Source: Leucobacter sp. CX169
GTDB taxonomy: Bacteria; Actinomycetota; Actinomycetes; Actinomycetales; Microbacteriaceae
NCBI RefSeq assembly: GCF_017161405.1
Contig: NZ_CP071051.1
Span: 1,116,001 to 1,180,000, forward strand
Length of the DNA stretch: 64,000 bases
Direction of reading: 5' to 3'
Below the pieces are notes generated by a model. That model made no database searches and was not told the DNA's origin. It was given only the letters and a program-made list of their open reading frames with translations. How positions within the stretch are numbered: the stretch's first letter is position 1; each line of letters opens with the position of its first letter. A program made the translations under genes and the position numbers. Shown here in pieces: positions 13,450 to 21,027 of the stretch.

Positions 13450-15126
13450 TTAGTCGAGTTCGACCAGGTAGCGGCTGTAGGCCGAAACCGTCAGGAACGT
13501 CGGGAACGTCTCGCCGAGCGCGACGTCAGCGAAGATCTCTGCCGCGTCATCGAAGCGGTCACCCTCGAAGCGATCAAATGAGCCGGTGACCTCGTGCACG
13601 AGGGATTCCACCCACTCGCGGGTGATGCGGGTGCCCTCGGCGGTCGACTGGTCCTGGTGGATCCACTGCCAGATCTGCGATCGGCTGATCTCGGCAGTTG
13701 CCGCGTCCTCCATCAGGTTGTCGATTGCCGCAGCGCCAACGCCTCGGAGCCAGGACTCGATGTAGCGGATGCCGATCGAGACGTTCTCGCGCACGCCGGC
13801 GTTCGAGATTTCGCGGCCGATGTGCACGTCGAGCAGGTCTGCCGCCGTCACGTGCACGTCGTCGCGCTGGCGGTCGACCTGGTTCGGCTTGTCGCCGAGC
13901 ACGGCATCGAACTCGGCCTGGGCTACGGGGATGAGATCGGGGTGGGCCACCCAGGTGCCGTCGAAGCCATCGTTCGCCTCGCGGTTCTTGTCGGCGCGCA
14001 CCTTGCGCTCGGCGAGCGCGGTGACCTCGGGGTCACGACGATTCGGGATGAACGCGCTCATGCCACCGATAGCGTGCGCGCCGCGCTTGTGGGCGGTCTG
14101 CACGAGCAGCTCGGTGTAGGCCCGCATGAAGGGCACCGTCATGGTGACCTCGCTGCGGTCGGGCAGTACGAATCGAGCGCCGCGGCCGCGGTAGTTCTTG
14201 ATGATCGAGAAGATGTAGTCCCAGCGACCGGCGTTCAGGCCGGCGATGTGGTCGCGCATGACATACAGGATCTCGTCCATCTCAAACGCGGCGGGGAGCG
14301 TCTCGATGAGGACCGTGGCGCGAATGGTGCCGTGTTCGAGGCCCAGCGTGCGCTCGGTGAAGCTGAACACGTCGTCCCAGAGCTGCGCTTCTTCACTCGA
14401 CTCGAGCTTGGCGATGTAGAAGTAGGGGCCGCGGCCGCGTGCCACGAGCTCCTGGGCGTTGTGGAACGCGTAGAGGCCGAAGTCGACGAGGCTGCCGGAC
14501 GCCGCCATCGCTTGGCCGTGGCCGTCCGTGAAGCGCAGGTGCTTCTCGACCAGGTGCCAGCCGCGGGGCCGCATCACGATCGTCGGCGTCTCGGTCGCGG
14601 TGACGCGGTACTGCTTGCCCTCGGGGCTCGTGAACTCGAGCTGGTCGCGGATCGCGTCGAACAGGGACAGCTGGCCGCCGATGACGTTCTTCCAGGTGGG
14701 GCTCGTCGCGTCTTCCTGATCCGCGAGCCAGACCTTCGCGCCGGAATTCAGGGCGTTGATTGTCATCTTCGGGTCGGTCGGGCCGGTGATCTCTACGCGG
14801 CGGTCCTCGAGGCCCGGGCCGGGGCCGGCGACGCGCCACGAGGCGTCCTCGCGGATGTGCGCGGTGTCATCGCGGAACTTCGGGTCGCGGCCGTTGCCGA
14901 TCTCGAAGCGCTTGCGCATCCGCTCGGCCAGGCGATCGTGGCGTGCGCCGGCAAAAAGGCGGTGCAGTTCGGTCACGAACTCGAGCGCCTGCGGGGTCAG
15001 GATCTCGTCGAAGCGGGGGTGAAGCGCGCCGACAACATCGATGCGAGGACCCGGGGCGATCGGTGCGGTCCCGGCTGCGGGCCCGGCCGCGGTGAGGGTC
15101 GTCGTGGGTGCCTGCGTGGTGTTCAT
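13450..15126 (-). CDS. aceB: Malate synthase A
   Basis: A 558-residue class A malate synthase, which condenses glyoxylate with acetyl-CoA to malate in the glyoxylate shunt. Family blocks include LADQEDATSPTW, VMRPRGWHLVEKHL, the NYRGRG region, and MGGMSAFIPNRRDPEV. Length is normal for the A type (about 530-550) with a short Ala/Thr-rich N-terminal leader. The ATG at 15126 is preceded by AGGA. It is divergent from a RamB-type regulator 158 bases away, as expected for acetate control. Isocitrate lyase is not in the window. Confidence 0.95.
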   Translation of the reverse strand: MNTTQAPTTTLTAAGPAAGTAPIAPGPRIDVVGALHPRFDEILTPQALEFVTELHRLFAGARHDRLAERMRKRFEIGNGRDPKFRDDTAHIREDASWRVAGPGPGLEDRRVEITGPTDPKMTINALNSGAKVWLADQEDATSPTWKNVIGGQLSLFDAIRDQLEFTSPEGKQYRVTATETPTIVMRPRGWHLVEKHLRFTDGHGQAMAASGSLVDFGLYAFHNAQELVARGRGPYFYIAKLESSEEAQLWDDVFSFTERTLGLEHGTIRATVLIETLPAAFEMDEILYVMRDHIAGLNAGRWDYIFSIIKNYRGRGARFVLPDRSEVTMTVPFMRAYTELLVQTAHKRGAHAIGGMSAFIPNRRDPEVTALAERKVRADKNREANDGFDGTWVAHPDLIPVAQAEFDAVLGDKPNQVDRQRDDVHVTAADLLDVHIGREISNAGVRENVSIGIRYIESWLRGVGAAAIDNLMEDAATAEISRSQIWQWIHQDQSTAEGTRITREWVESLVHEVTGSFDRFEGDRFDDAAEIFADVALGETFPTFLTVSAYSRYLVELD

Positions 15127-15284
15127 GGTGCGTCCTGTCGATCGCGGTGAAAGTGATGAGCGGTGTTCGGGTGGTGATGCTTGATGTCTTCAATCATGCG
15201 CGCCCCTAGGGCAGGCAATCTGTCGGATTCGGGGGTGAAGATTCGACAAATTTCTGCTTGGTGAAAGAATCGGACTGTGGGACG

Positions 15285-16805
15285 ATGGAAAACATGACTC
15301 TTCTCGATTCCGGACGTCGCCCAGTGCCCGCCACCGCGACCCTCGTCCCCGCCGGCCAGTCGACCGACACTGCTGATGCGCTGACTCTCGGACGCCGCGT
15401 GCGCGAGCGACGCAACGAGCTCGGGATGACCCTCGAGCAGCTTGCGCAGGCGATCGACCGTGCGCCCTCGCAGGTGTCGGCCATCGAGAACGGAAAACGC
15501 GAGCCGCGGCTTCCACTCTTGCGGGCCCTCGCCGTCGCGCTCGGCTCGACTGTTGATGACCTGCTGACCGACGAGGCTCCGAACGAGCGGGCCGCGCTTG
15601 AGATTGCCGTGGAGCGAGCGCAGCGGGGCGCGGTGTTCGGTGCGCTCGGCATTCATCCGGTGCGTGTGTCGAAGGCGACGAGCGACGAGACGCTGCGGGC
15701 AATTCTCGGTCTGCACCAAGAAGTAGAGCGCCTGCACCGGGAACGCGCCGCGACGCCCGAGGAGGCGCGCCGAGCGAACACCGACCTGCGCGCCGAGATG
15801 CGTGGCCGGGGCAACTACTTCGCCGAGCTCGAGGCGGAGGCGGCGAAGCTGCTCGCCTCCGTGGGGTACAGCGGGGGGCCGGTCTCGCACCAGGCCATCG
15901 CCGATGTCGCGGCGAAGCTCGGCTTCTCGCTCCACTACGTCCACGACATGCCCCACTCGACGCGCTCGGTGATCGACCGGCGCAACGGCCGGATCTACCT
16001 CGGGGCGAATGTGCCCTCCCGCGACGCCCGCGCCCCGATCCTGCGCGCCCTCGCCGGCGTCGTCTGCGCGCACGAGGAGCCCGAGAACTACGCGGACTTC
16101 CTGCGCCAGCGGGTCGAAGCGAACTATCTGGCGGGAGCGGTCCTGCTGCCCGAGGAGGCGACCGTCACGCTGTTGGCCGAGGCCAAGCAGCGCCGGCAGA
16201 TCTCGATGGAGGACCTGCGGGATGCCTTCGCGGTCTCGTACGAGATGGCGGCGCACCGATTCACCAACATCGCGACCGAGCGGCTCGACCTCGAGGTGCA
16301 CTTCATGAAGGTGCACGAGTCGGGGACCCTCATCAAGGCATACGAGAACGACGACGTAAAGTTCCCGTCCGACGCGCTGGGGGCGCTCGAGGGCGCGATG
16401 GTGTGCCGAAACTGGACGGCGCGAACGGTCTTTGCCTCTGCCGACCGGTTCAACCCGTGGTATCAGTACACCGACATGGCGGCTGGTGGCACCTACTGGT
16501 GCACGTCGCGGGTGGAAAAGGCGAAGGAGGGGGAGTACTCGGTCAGCGTCGGGGTGCCCTTCCACGCGGTGAAGTGGTTCCGCGGTCGCGAGACGTCGCA
16601 TCGCACCGCATCGCACTGCCCGGACGAGACCTGCTGCCGCCGCGCGTCCACGGTGCTCACTCGGAAGTGGGAGGGCGCGGCATGGCCGGAGGCGGCGACG
16701 CCGACCAGCCTGCTCGCGGCCCTGCCGACCGGGACGTTTCCCGGAGTCGACGCCCATGAGGTCTATGAGTTCCTCGAAGGACATGAAAGCCGCCCGGGAC
16801 GCTAG
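15285..16805 (+). CDS. ramB: RamB-type transcriptional regulator of acetate metabolism (XRE-HTH with IrrE-like and C-terminal domain)
   Basis: A 506-residue regulator. An XRE helix-turn-helix occupies about residues 29-88 (LGRRVRERRNELGMTLEQLA ... PSQVSAIENGKREPR). A degenerate IrrE/ImmA-like domain follows, with HEEPENYADFLRQRVEANY instead of a true HExxH site, then a DUF2083-like C-terminal domain with a Cys cluster (HCPDETCCRR). This architecture matches RamB of Corynebacterium, which represses glyoxylate and acetate genes. Its position back to back with aceB supports that role. ATG 15285 and ATG 15294 are both possible starts; GTG 15261 is less likely. No clear Shine-Dalgarno sequence is seen. 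Confidence 0.88.
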   Translation: MENMTLLDSGRRPVPATATLVPAGQSTDTADALTLGRRVRERRNELGMTLEQLAQAIDRAPSQVSAIENGKREPRLPLLRALAVALGSTVDDLLTDEAPNERAALEIAVERAQRGAVFGALGIHPVRVSKATSDETLRAILGLHQEVERLHRERAATPEEARRANTDLRAEMRGRGNYFAELEAEAAKLLASVGYSGGPVSHQAIADVAAKLGFSLHYVHDMPHSTRSVIDRRNGRIYLGANVPSRDARAPILRALAGVVCAHEEPENYADFLRQRVEANYLAGAVLLPEEATVTLLAEAKQRRQISMEDLRDAFAVSYEMAAHRFTNIATERLDLEVHFMKVHESGTLIKAYENDDVKFPSDALGALEGAMVCRNWTARTVFASADRFNPWYQYTDMAAGGTYWCTSRVEKAKEGEYSVSVGVPFHAVKWFRGRETSHRTASHCPDETCCRRASTVLTRKWEGAAWPEAATPTSLLAALPTGTFPGVDAHEVYEFLEGHESRPGR

Positions 16806-16871
16806 CGGATCAGGGATGCGGCCCCGCCGCCGCTGCGATAGCGTAGAAGTATTGGGCGGAAGCTCGAATTG

Positions 16872-17357
16872 ATGGACAAGGAGCTGGGCGACGTGAGCGC
16901 TGACAAGCAGACCAAGCGAAGCGACGACACCGAGGTGCGTTCGACGCAGCAGTTCCGCGAGGATCTGAGCGCAATGATTCGCGCTTCGGCCACGAATCTC
17001 TCGGTGGACGAGCGCGAGGCCGTCGAAGCGCTGCCCTCTGGCGCTGCGCTGTTGGTCGTGCGACGCGGACCCGACCTCGGCGCCCGATTCCTGCTTGACG
17101 CCACCTCGACTATCGCGGGACGGCACCCCGAGGTCGATATCTTCCTCGATGACGTGACGGTGTCTCGCAAGCACGCCGAATTCTCGCGCTCGGGCAGCAC
17201 GTTCTCGGTGCGCGACCTGGGCTCGCTCAACGGCACCTACTGCGACGGCGAACGCTTCGACGGCGAAGTCGCCCTCGTCGACGGGGCTGAAGTGCAGGTG
17301 GGGAAGTTCAAGTTCACCTTCTTCGCGTCTCGGTTCGACCTGGCCGACGAGCAGTAG
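16872..17357 (+). CDS. garA: GarA/OdhI-type FHA-domain protein
   Basis: A 161-residue protein with a C-terminal forkhead-associated domain (about residues 75-150) showing GRHPEVDIFLDDVTVSRKHA and DLGSLNGTYCDG, that is the phosphothreonine-binding Arg, Ser, His and Asn-Gly residues. The N-terminal tail contains threonines in DDTEVRSTQQF, where GarA/OdhI carries its kinase sites. In mycobacteria and corynebacteria this protein inhibits 2-oxoglutarate dehydrogenase and activates glutamate dehydrogenase or synthase until phosphorylated. It sits just before ftsR, as in Mycobacterium. ATG 16872 was preferred to the adjacent TTG. Confidence 0.88.
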   Translation: MDKELGDVSADKQTKRSDDTEVRSTQQFREDLSAMIRASATNLSVDEREAVEALPSGAALLVVRRGPDLGARFLLDATSTIAGRHPEVDIFLDDVTVSRKHAEFSRSGSTFSVRDLGSLNGTYCDGERFDGEVALVDGAEVQVGKFKFTFFASRFDLADEQ

Positions 17358-17358
17358 C

Positions 17359-18039
17359 GTGGGAGTAGCGGCCGCTTCCTCGCACTCGGGGGCAGCGCTT
17401 CTCAGCATCGGCCAGGTGCTGGAGATCCTGCAGGACGACTTCTCGGACCTCAGCCCCTCGAAGCTGCGCTTTTTAGAAGAGCAGGGACTCGTCACGCCAG
17501 AGCGCACCCAGGCGGGTTACCGCAAGTTTGATCAGTCCCACATCGAGCGCATCCGCATCATCCTCACCCTGCAGCGCAACTTCTACCTCCCGCTGCGGGT
17601 GATCTCCGGTGTGCTGGCCGAGCTCGACGCCGGGCGTGACCCGGTCATCCCTGGCGCGGTGCCGCGGAATGTGTCGAGCATCTTGCGCCCTCGCTCCGTG
17701 ATGGGTCGCGACGAGCTGCTGCGTCAGAGTGGCGCGACGCCCCGCTTCCTGGGCGAGGCCATTAGCGCGGGGCTCTTGCCCCCAACCGAAGTCTTTTCTC
17801 AGGATGCCCTGGCGCAGCTCACCGCGCTCATGGAGCTCAGCGAGCGCGGGCTGACCCCGCCCCATCTTCGCCAGCTCAGGCTGGCTGCCGAACGCGACGT
17901 CGCCTTGATCGAACACGCCGTCGCGACGCGTGGTGTGGCGGCGGGTGGCGCGGCGAAAGCCGGCAATGATGCGCTCGAGCTCGCGGACCTGCTGGACGCC
18001 GTTCGTGCGGGTGTGGTCAGGCAACGACTCGCGCAGTAG
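17359..18039 (+). CDS. ftsR: FtsR-type MerR-family regulator (Rv1828-like)
   Basis: A 226-residue MerR-type protein with an N-terminal winged helix (LSIGQVLEILQDDF, SPSKLRFLEEQGLVTPERTQ, GYRKF) at about residues 15-80 and a longer C-terminal region. The garA-neighbouring homologue in Corynebacterium, FtsR, activates ftsZ. The GTG start lies one base past the garA stop, so the two are probably cotranscribed. The C-terminal domain is not a metal or drug sensor by sequence: no Cys cluster is visible. Confidence 0.85.
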   Translation: MGVAAASSHSGAALLSIGQVLEILQDDFSDLSPSKLRFLEEQGLVTPERTQAGYRKFDQSHIERIRIILTLQRNFYLPLRVISGVLAELDAGRDPVIPGAVPRNVSSILRPRSVMGRDELLRQSGATPRFLGEAISAGLLPPTEVFSQDALAQLTALMELSERGLTPPHLRQLRLAAERDVALIEHAVATRGVAAGGAAKAGNDALELADLLDAVRAGVVRQRLAQ

Positions 18040-18176
18040 GAATCTCGGTGCGAGGTCCGGTCGGGCTCCAATGCGACACGCCAAACTTGTGATGCGGCGG
18101 TCGTTGCACCGGGGGTCGCGCATGGGTACCGTTGGATGAGTCGGACGCGAGAGTCGCCCCGGCGGGAAGGCACCTG

Positions 18177-18749
18177 ATGGAGGACTCTGCGTCGACACCT
18201 GTCGACTCCATCCCGGTCGATTCCGCGGGCAATGAGCTCTTGTTCAGCGACGGGCTCCCGCAGCCCGACGTGGACGGCGGTTTCAAGGGTGCGGTTGCCG
18301 CACGCGCCGCCGGGATTAGCTATCGTCAGCTGGATTACTGGGCACGCACGGGGCTCGTCGAGCCGACCGTGCGCAGCGCTCAAGGATCCGGTACTCAGCG
18401 ACTGTACGGCTTCCGCGACATCCTCGTGTTGAAGCTCGTGAAGCGGTTGCTTGACACGGGAATTTCGCTGCAGCAGATCCGCACCGCGGTTGCGCAGCTG
18501 CACGAGGCGGGCGTCCACGACCTCGCTCAGACGACGCTCATGAGCGACGGGGCGAGCGTCTACCTGTGCACGTCGAACGACGAGGTCATTGACCTGGTCA
18601 GCCGCGGCCAGGGAGTATTCGGAATTGCGGTGGGCAAGGTCCTTCGCGAGGTCGAGGTGTCGCTCGTCGATATCGAGTCGCACCGCGATGTTTCGGGTGA
18701 CGCCCTCGACGAGCTTGCGGTGCGCCGCACGCAGCGCAAGATCTCCTAG
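18177..18749 (+). CDS. Second MerR-family regulator (Rv1830-like)
   Basis: A 190-residue MerR-type protein with the DNA-binding block AAGISYRQLDYWARTGLVEP and TQRLYGFRDILVLKLVKRLL at about residues 40-95, followed by a C-terminal region ending in TQRKIS. It resembles the mycobacterial regulator encoded two genes after Rv1828. I chose ATG 18177 because GGAAGG lies 7 bases upstream; a TTG at 18132 would add 15 residues. In many actinobacteria a bifunctional-nuclease-domain gene lies between the two MerR genes; here there is only a 137-base gap. Confidence 0.85.
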   Translation: MEDSASTPVDSIPVDSAGNELLFSDGLPQPDVDGGFKGAVAARAAGISYRQLDYWARTGLVEPTVRSAQGSGTQRLYGFRDILVLKLVKRLLDTGISLQQIRTAVAQLHEAGVHDLAQTTLMSDGASVYLCTSNDEVIDLVSRGQGVFGIAVGKVLREVEVSLVDIESHRDVSGDALDELAVRRTQRKIS

Positions 18750-18792
18750 CGCTCGTACCCTCGCAGGTTCGCTGCGCGACGAGCAAGCTACG

Positions 18793-19338
18793 TCAGGCTG
18801 TGCCCGGTGATTTGGGCGTGATGACGCGTGCCCGCACGAGCAGCAGGTAGATTTCGCACCCGAGGCAGAAGCCCACGGTCGCGTTCAGTGCCGCCGCGAC
18901 GAACGCCGCAGCGGCCGCGACCACGAGCGCCAGCGGCACCCCGGCCAGGTGCAGTACAAGCCCGATTCCGACGACGGCCAGGCCAACCCCTTGCGCGAAT
19001 CGCGGGGGTCGCGCGTCCTCCCAGTCCGCAGGCGGAGCGAGCCTCGGCTGCACCGCCAAGCGGAAGATCGCTTGCAGCGGCTGCGAGCTGGGCGCCACGA
19101 GTGACCAGGTAAACAGGATCGCGACGACGCCGAGCAGCAGGAAGCCGGGATCGAGTGCGCGCTCAGCGAGGGTGCTGCGCCCGGCGGTGAGGGTCGTGGC
19201 GGCTCCCGTGAGTGCGAGGAAGATGGCGACCAGCAGGAGCACCGAGGTGATCGCCGCGCCGAACACCGGTCCCCGGGGGTCGATCTGACCGGGGCTCGGT
19301 GCGGGCAGGGACGTGTTATCGGGCGAGCGATGCGACAT
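18793..19338 (-). CDS. DUF4395 membrane protein
   Basis: A 181-residue integral membrane protein with about four hydrophobic helices (one around residues 25-47, another around 61-83, and a long pair from about 120) and a conserved GFCLGCEIYLLL segment near the C-terminus holding two cysteines in a CxxC pattern. That matches the DUF4395 family. It overlaps the end of the thioredoxin-like gene by 23 bases, so the two are one unit. The CxxC motif and partner suggest a membrane redox or thiol-relay role, which is inference. ATG 19338 gives the best start. Confidence 0.82.
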   Translation of the reverse strand: MSHRSPDNTSLPAPSPGQIDPRGPVFGAAITSVLLLVAIFLALTGAATTLTAGRSTLAERALDPGFLLLGVVAILFTWSLVAPSSQPLQAIFRLAVQPRLAPPADWEDARPPRFAQGVGLAVVGIGLVLHLAGVPLALVVAAAAAFVAAALNATVGFCLGCEIYLLLVRARVITPKSPGTA

Positions 19339-19768
19339 GGGGGCCTCCGGCGAGTGAGGTGAGCTCGGTGAGCTCGCGGGCGAGGGCCTCGCGGCTAATG
19401 GCACCACTCAGGCGAGTGCGTGCCCGCCCTGCAGGGTCGAGCAGGAGCACCGTCGGGGTCTGCAGCAGGTTGAATTGGCTCGCGATCTCGGGCCGATGCG
19501 TCACGTCAACGTGGACGAACTCGACGCCGGGAGTGATAAGACCGGAAATGACGCGGCGGACCCCGGGGCATCTCGCGCACATTTCGGTGCTGAACTGCAC
19601 GATCGTGGCGCGCTCGCCAGGCCCCTCGATCCCGAGGGAGGACAGGTCGATCGGGCGCGCATCACGGACGCGACGGGCGCGCTCCGGGGTGCGCTTGAGT
19701 ACGAGGGCCGCGACCGCGGTGAGCGCCGCGAGCGCGCCGAGCGCGAGCGCCGCCGTAGTGGGTTCCAT
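19316..19768 (-). CDS. Membrane-anchored thioredoxin-family protein
   Basis: A 150-residue protein with an N-terminal hydrophobic segment (about residues 3-24, ALALGALAALTAVAALVL) and a thioredoxin fold. The active-site motif is C64-A-R-C67 in STEMCARCPG, and the cis-proline region is LLQTPTVLLL. The unusual CARC pair differs from the CGPC of ordinary thioredoxin. It is encoded directly upstream of DUF4395, a common pairing in actinobacteria. The start is ATG 19768 with AAGGAC just upstream. Substrates are unknown. Confidence 0.82.
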   Translation of the reverse strand: MEPTTAALALGALAALTAVAALVLKRTPERARRVRDARPIDLSSLGIEGPGERATIVQFSTEMCARCPGVRRVISGLITPGVEFVHVDVTHRPEIASQFNLLQTPTVLLLDPAGRARTRLSGAISREALARELTELTSLAGGPHVASLAR

Positions 19769-19867
19769 GTCCTTGAGGGTAGGCGCTCCGGGCGGATCCG
19801 CATAGGAATTCGTCACATTTGGTAATGTCTCCCATAAAAAATAACGCAATATTCCGGGTGGTGAACG

Positions 19868-19900
19868 AGAAAACGGCCGGTCACCCGAGGGTGCCGACCG
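19868..19900 (-). terminator. Terminator of the ParA-like gene
   Basis: On the minus strand a stem of about 11 bp (one bulge, one G-U pair), with CGGTCGGCACC pairing to GGTGACCGGCCG, is followed by TTTT. It starts 16 bases past the stop of the ParA-like gene and lies before the thioredoxin gene, separating the two transcripts. Confidence 0.65.
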
Positions 19901-19916
19901 CTTTCTGTCTGACGGG

Positions 19917-20933
19917 CTAGCGCTTTTTCTTCTTCTTCGGCTGTTGGCGCTGCGTCGAGGCGTTCCCCGATGGCTGCGCCTCGGACGCGTCCGGCTCCAC
20001 CACTGCGGGATCGACCGGCTCAGCCGCGCGGTCTGTGACGACATCGGCGGTGTCCGAGACCTCGGTGGGAAGCGGCTCGGTCGCGATCACGGTGGCGGAG
20101 TCGCTCGCGCCATCGCCCATGCGTGCAAGCAGGCGGGCAGTGGGCGCCTCGATCCCTGCCGAACGGAGGACGCGGTCGAGGATCTGGTCGAAGTAGCCGG
20201 CCATCTCCTGAGCGGTCTCGCCCGGCCAGATGTGCACGGGCTTCGCCGCGCCCTGCGCTTGCTGCAGCGAGGTGCGCTCTGGGAGCTGCGGGCTGAGCAC
20301 GAGCGGCCCGAACATCTCGCGAAGTTCGCGGATGCGGAACTGGTGCTCCATGGACTGGGTGCGGGCGCGGTTGATGACAATGCCGAGCGGCTGCAGTCGC
20401 GGGCTAATGCCACGACGGATCTCCTCGATCGCGCGCAGTGCGCGGTCGGCGGCGGCCACGGCGAAGAGGCCCGGCTCGGTCACGACGAGCACGCGATCGC
20501 TCGCGGCCCACGCGGTGCGGGTGAGTGCGTTCAGCGAGGGGGCGCAATCGATGAGGACGAGATCGTAGTCCTTCTCGACGCTCGCGAGCGCCTCCTCGAG
20601 CTTCCAGATCTCTCGGATCGAAGGGTGCGGGCCGTCAAAGTTGATGGCTGCTGGGCTTCCGATGAGGACGTCAATGTTGCCCTCGTGGTGCTTCGTCCAG
20701 CCGCTCGGGACGATCGCGTCCCTGACGGTCTTTTCCTTGGGGCTCTCGAGTACATCCGCGATGTTCGAGTGCCCTTCCGGGGACACATCCATCCCAGTCG
20801 AGACGTCCGACTGCGGATCGAGATCGACGACCAGGGTTCGCAGGCCACGGGAAAACGCGGCGGAGGCCAGGCCGAGGGTAACGGTGGTCTTGCCGACCCC
20901 GCCCTTAAGGGAACTCACGCTCAATACATGCAC
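19917..20933 (-). CDS. ParA/MinD-family ATPase (orphan) with lysine-rich tail
   Basis: A 338-residue deviant-Walker ATPase. The Walker A motif is SLKGGVGKTTV at about residues 8-18, the switch region is VVDLDPQSDVSTG, and Walker B is LVLIDCAPSLNALT. The last 60 or so residues are a disordered Pro/Glu/Ala-rich tail ending in a run of five lysines and an arginine. No parB or minE gene is adjacent. GTG 20933 was chosen because the fold begins immediately and a TAAGCT hexamer lies 8 bases upstream, implying a leaderless mRNA. It is divergent from pyruvate carboxylase. ParA-like positioning of an unknown cargo is possible, but no cargo can be named. Confidence 0.85.
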   Translation of the reverse strand: MHVLSVSSLKGGVGKTTVTLGLASAAFSRGLRTLVVDLDPQSDVSTGMDVSPEGHSNIADVLESPKEKTVRDAIVPSGWTKHHEGNIDVLIGSPAAINFDGPHPSIREIWKLEEALASVEKDYDLVLIDCAPSLNALTRTAWAASDRVLVVTEPGLFAVAAADRALRAIEEIRRGISPRLQPLGIVINRARTQSMEHQFRIRELREMFGPLVLSPQLPERTSLQQAQGAAKPVHIWPGETAQEMAGYFDQILDRVLRSAGIEAPTARLLARMGDGASDSATVIATEPLPTEVSDTADVVTDRAAEPVDPAVVEPDASEAQPSGNASTQRQQPKKKKKR

Positions 20934-21027
20934 AAGGCGAAAGCTTACCGGCACTAGGCTGAAGAACGGTGTGCTTTCACCGGCCGCCATGGACTTTTTC
21001 CATCTGTACGGCCCGAAGGAGTGTCGC

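Noticed and set aside
13594-15150. 518-codon plus-strand frame opposite aceB
   Set aside because: Antisense shadow; aceB shows all malate synthase motifs.
15123-17507. 794-codon open frame on the minus strand across ramB, garA and the ftsR start
   Set aside because: It is a GC-bias shadow: no family motif, composition rich in Arg, Glu and His, and it overlaps three well-supported genes on the other strand.
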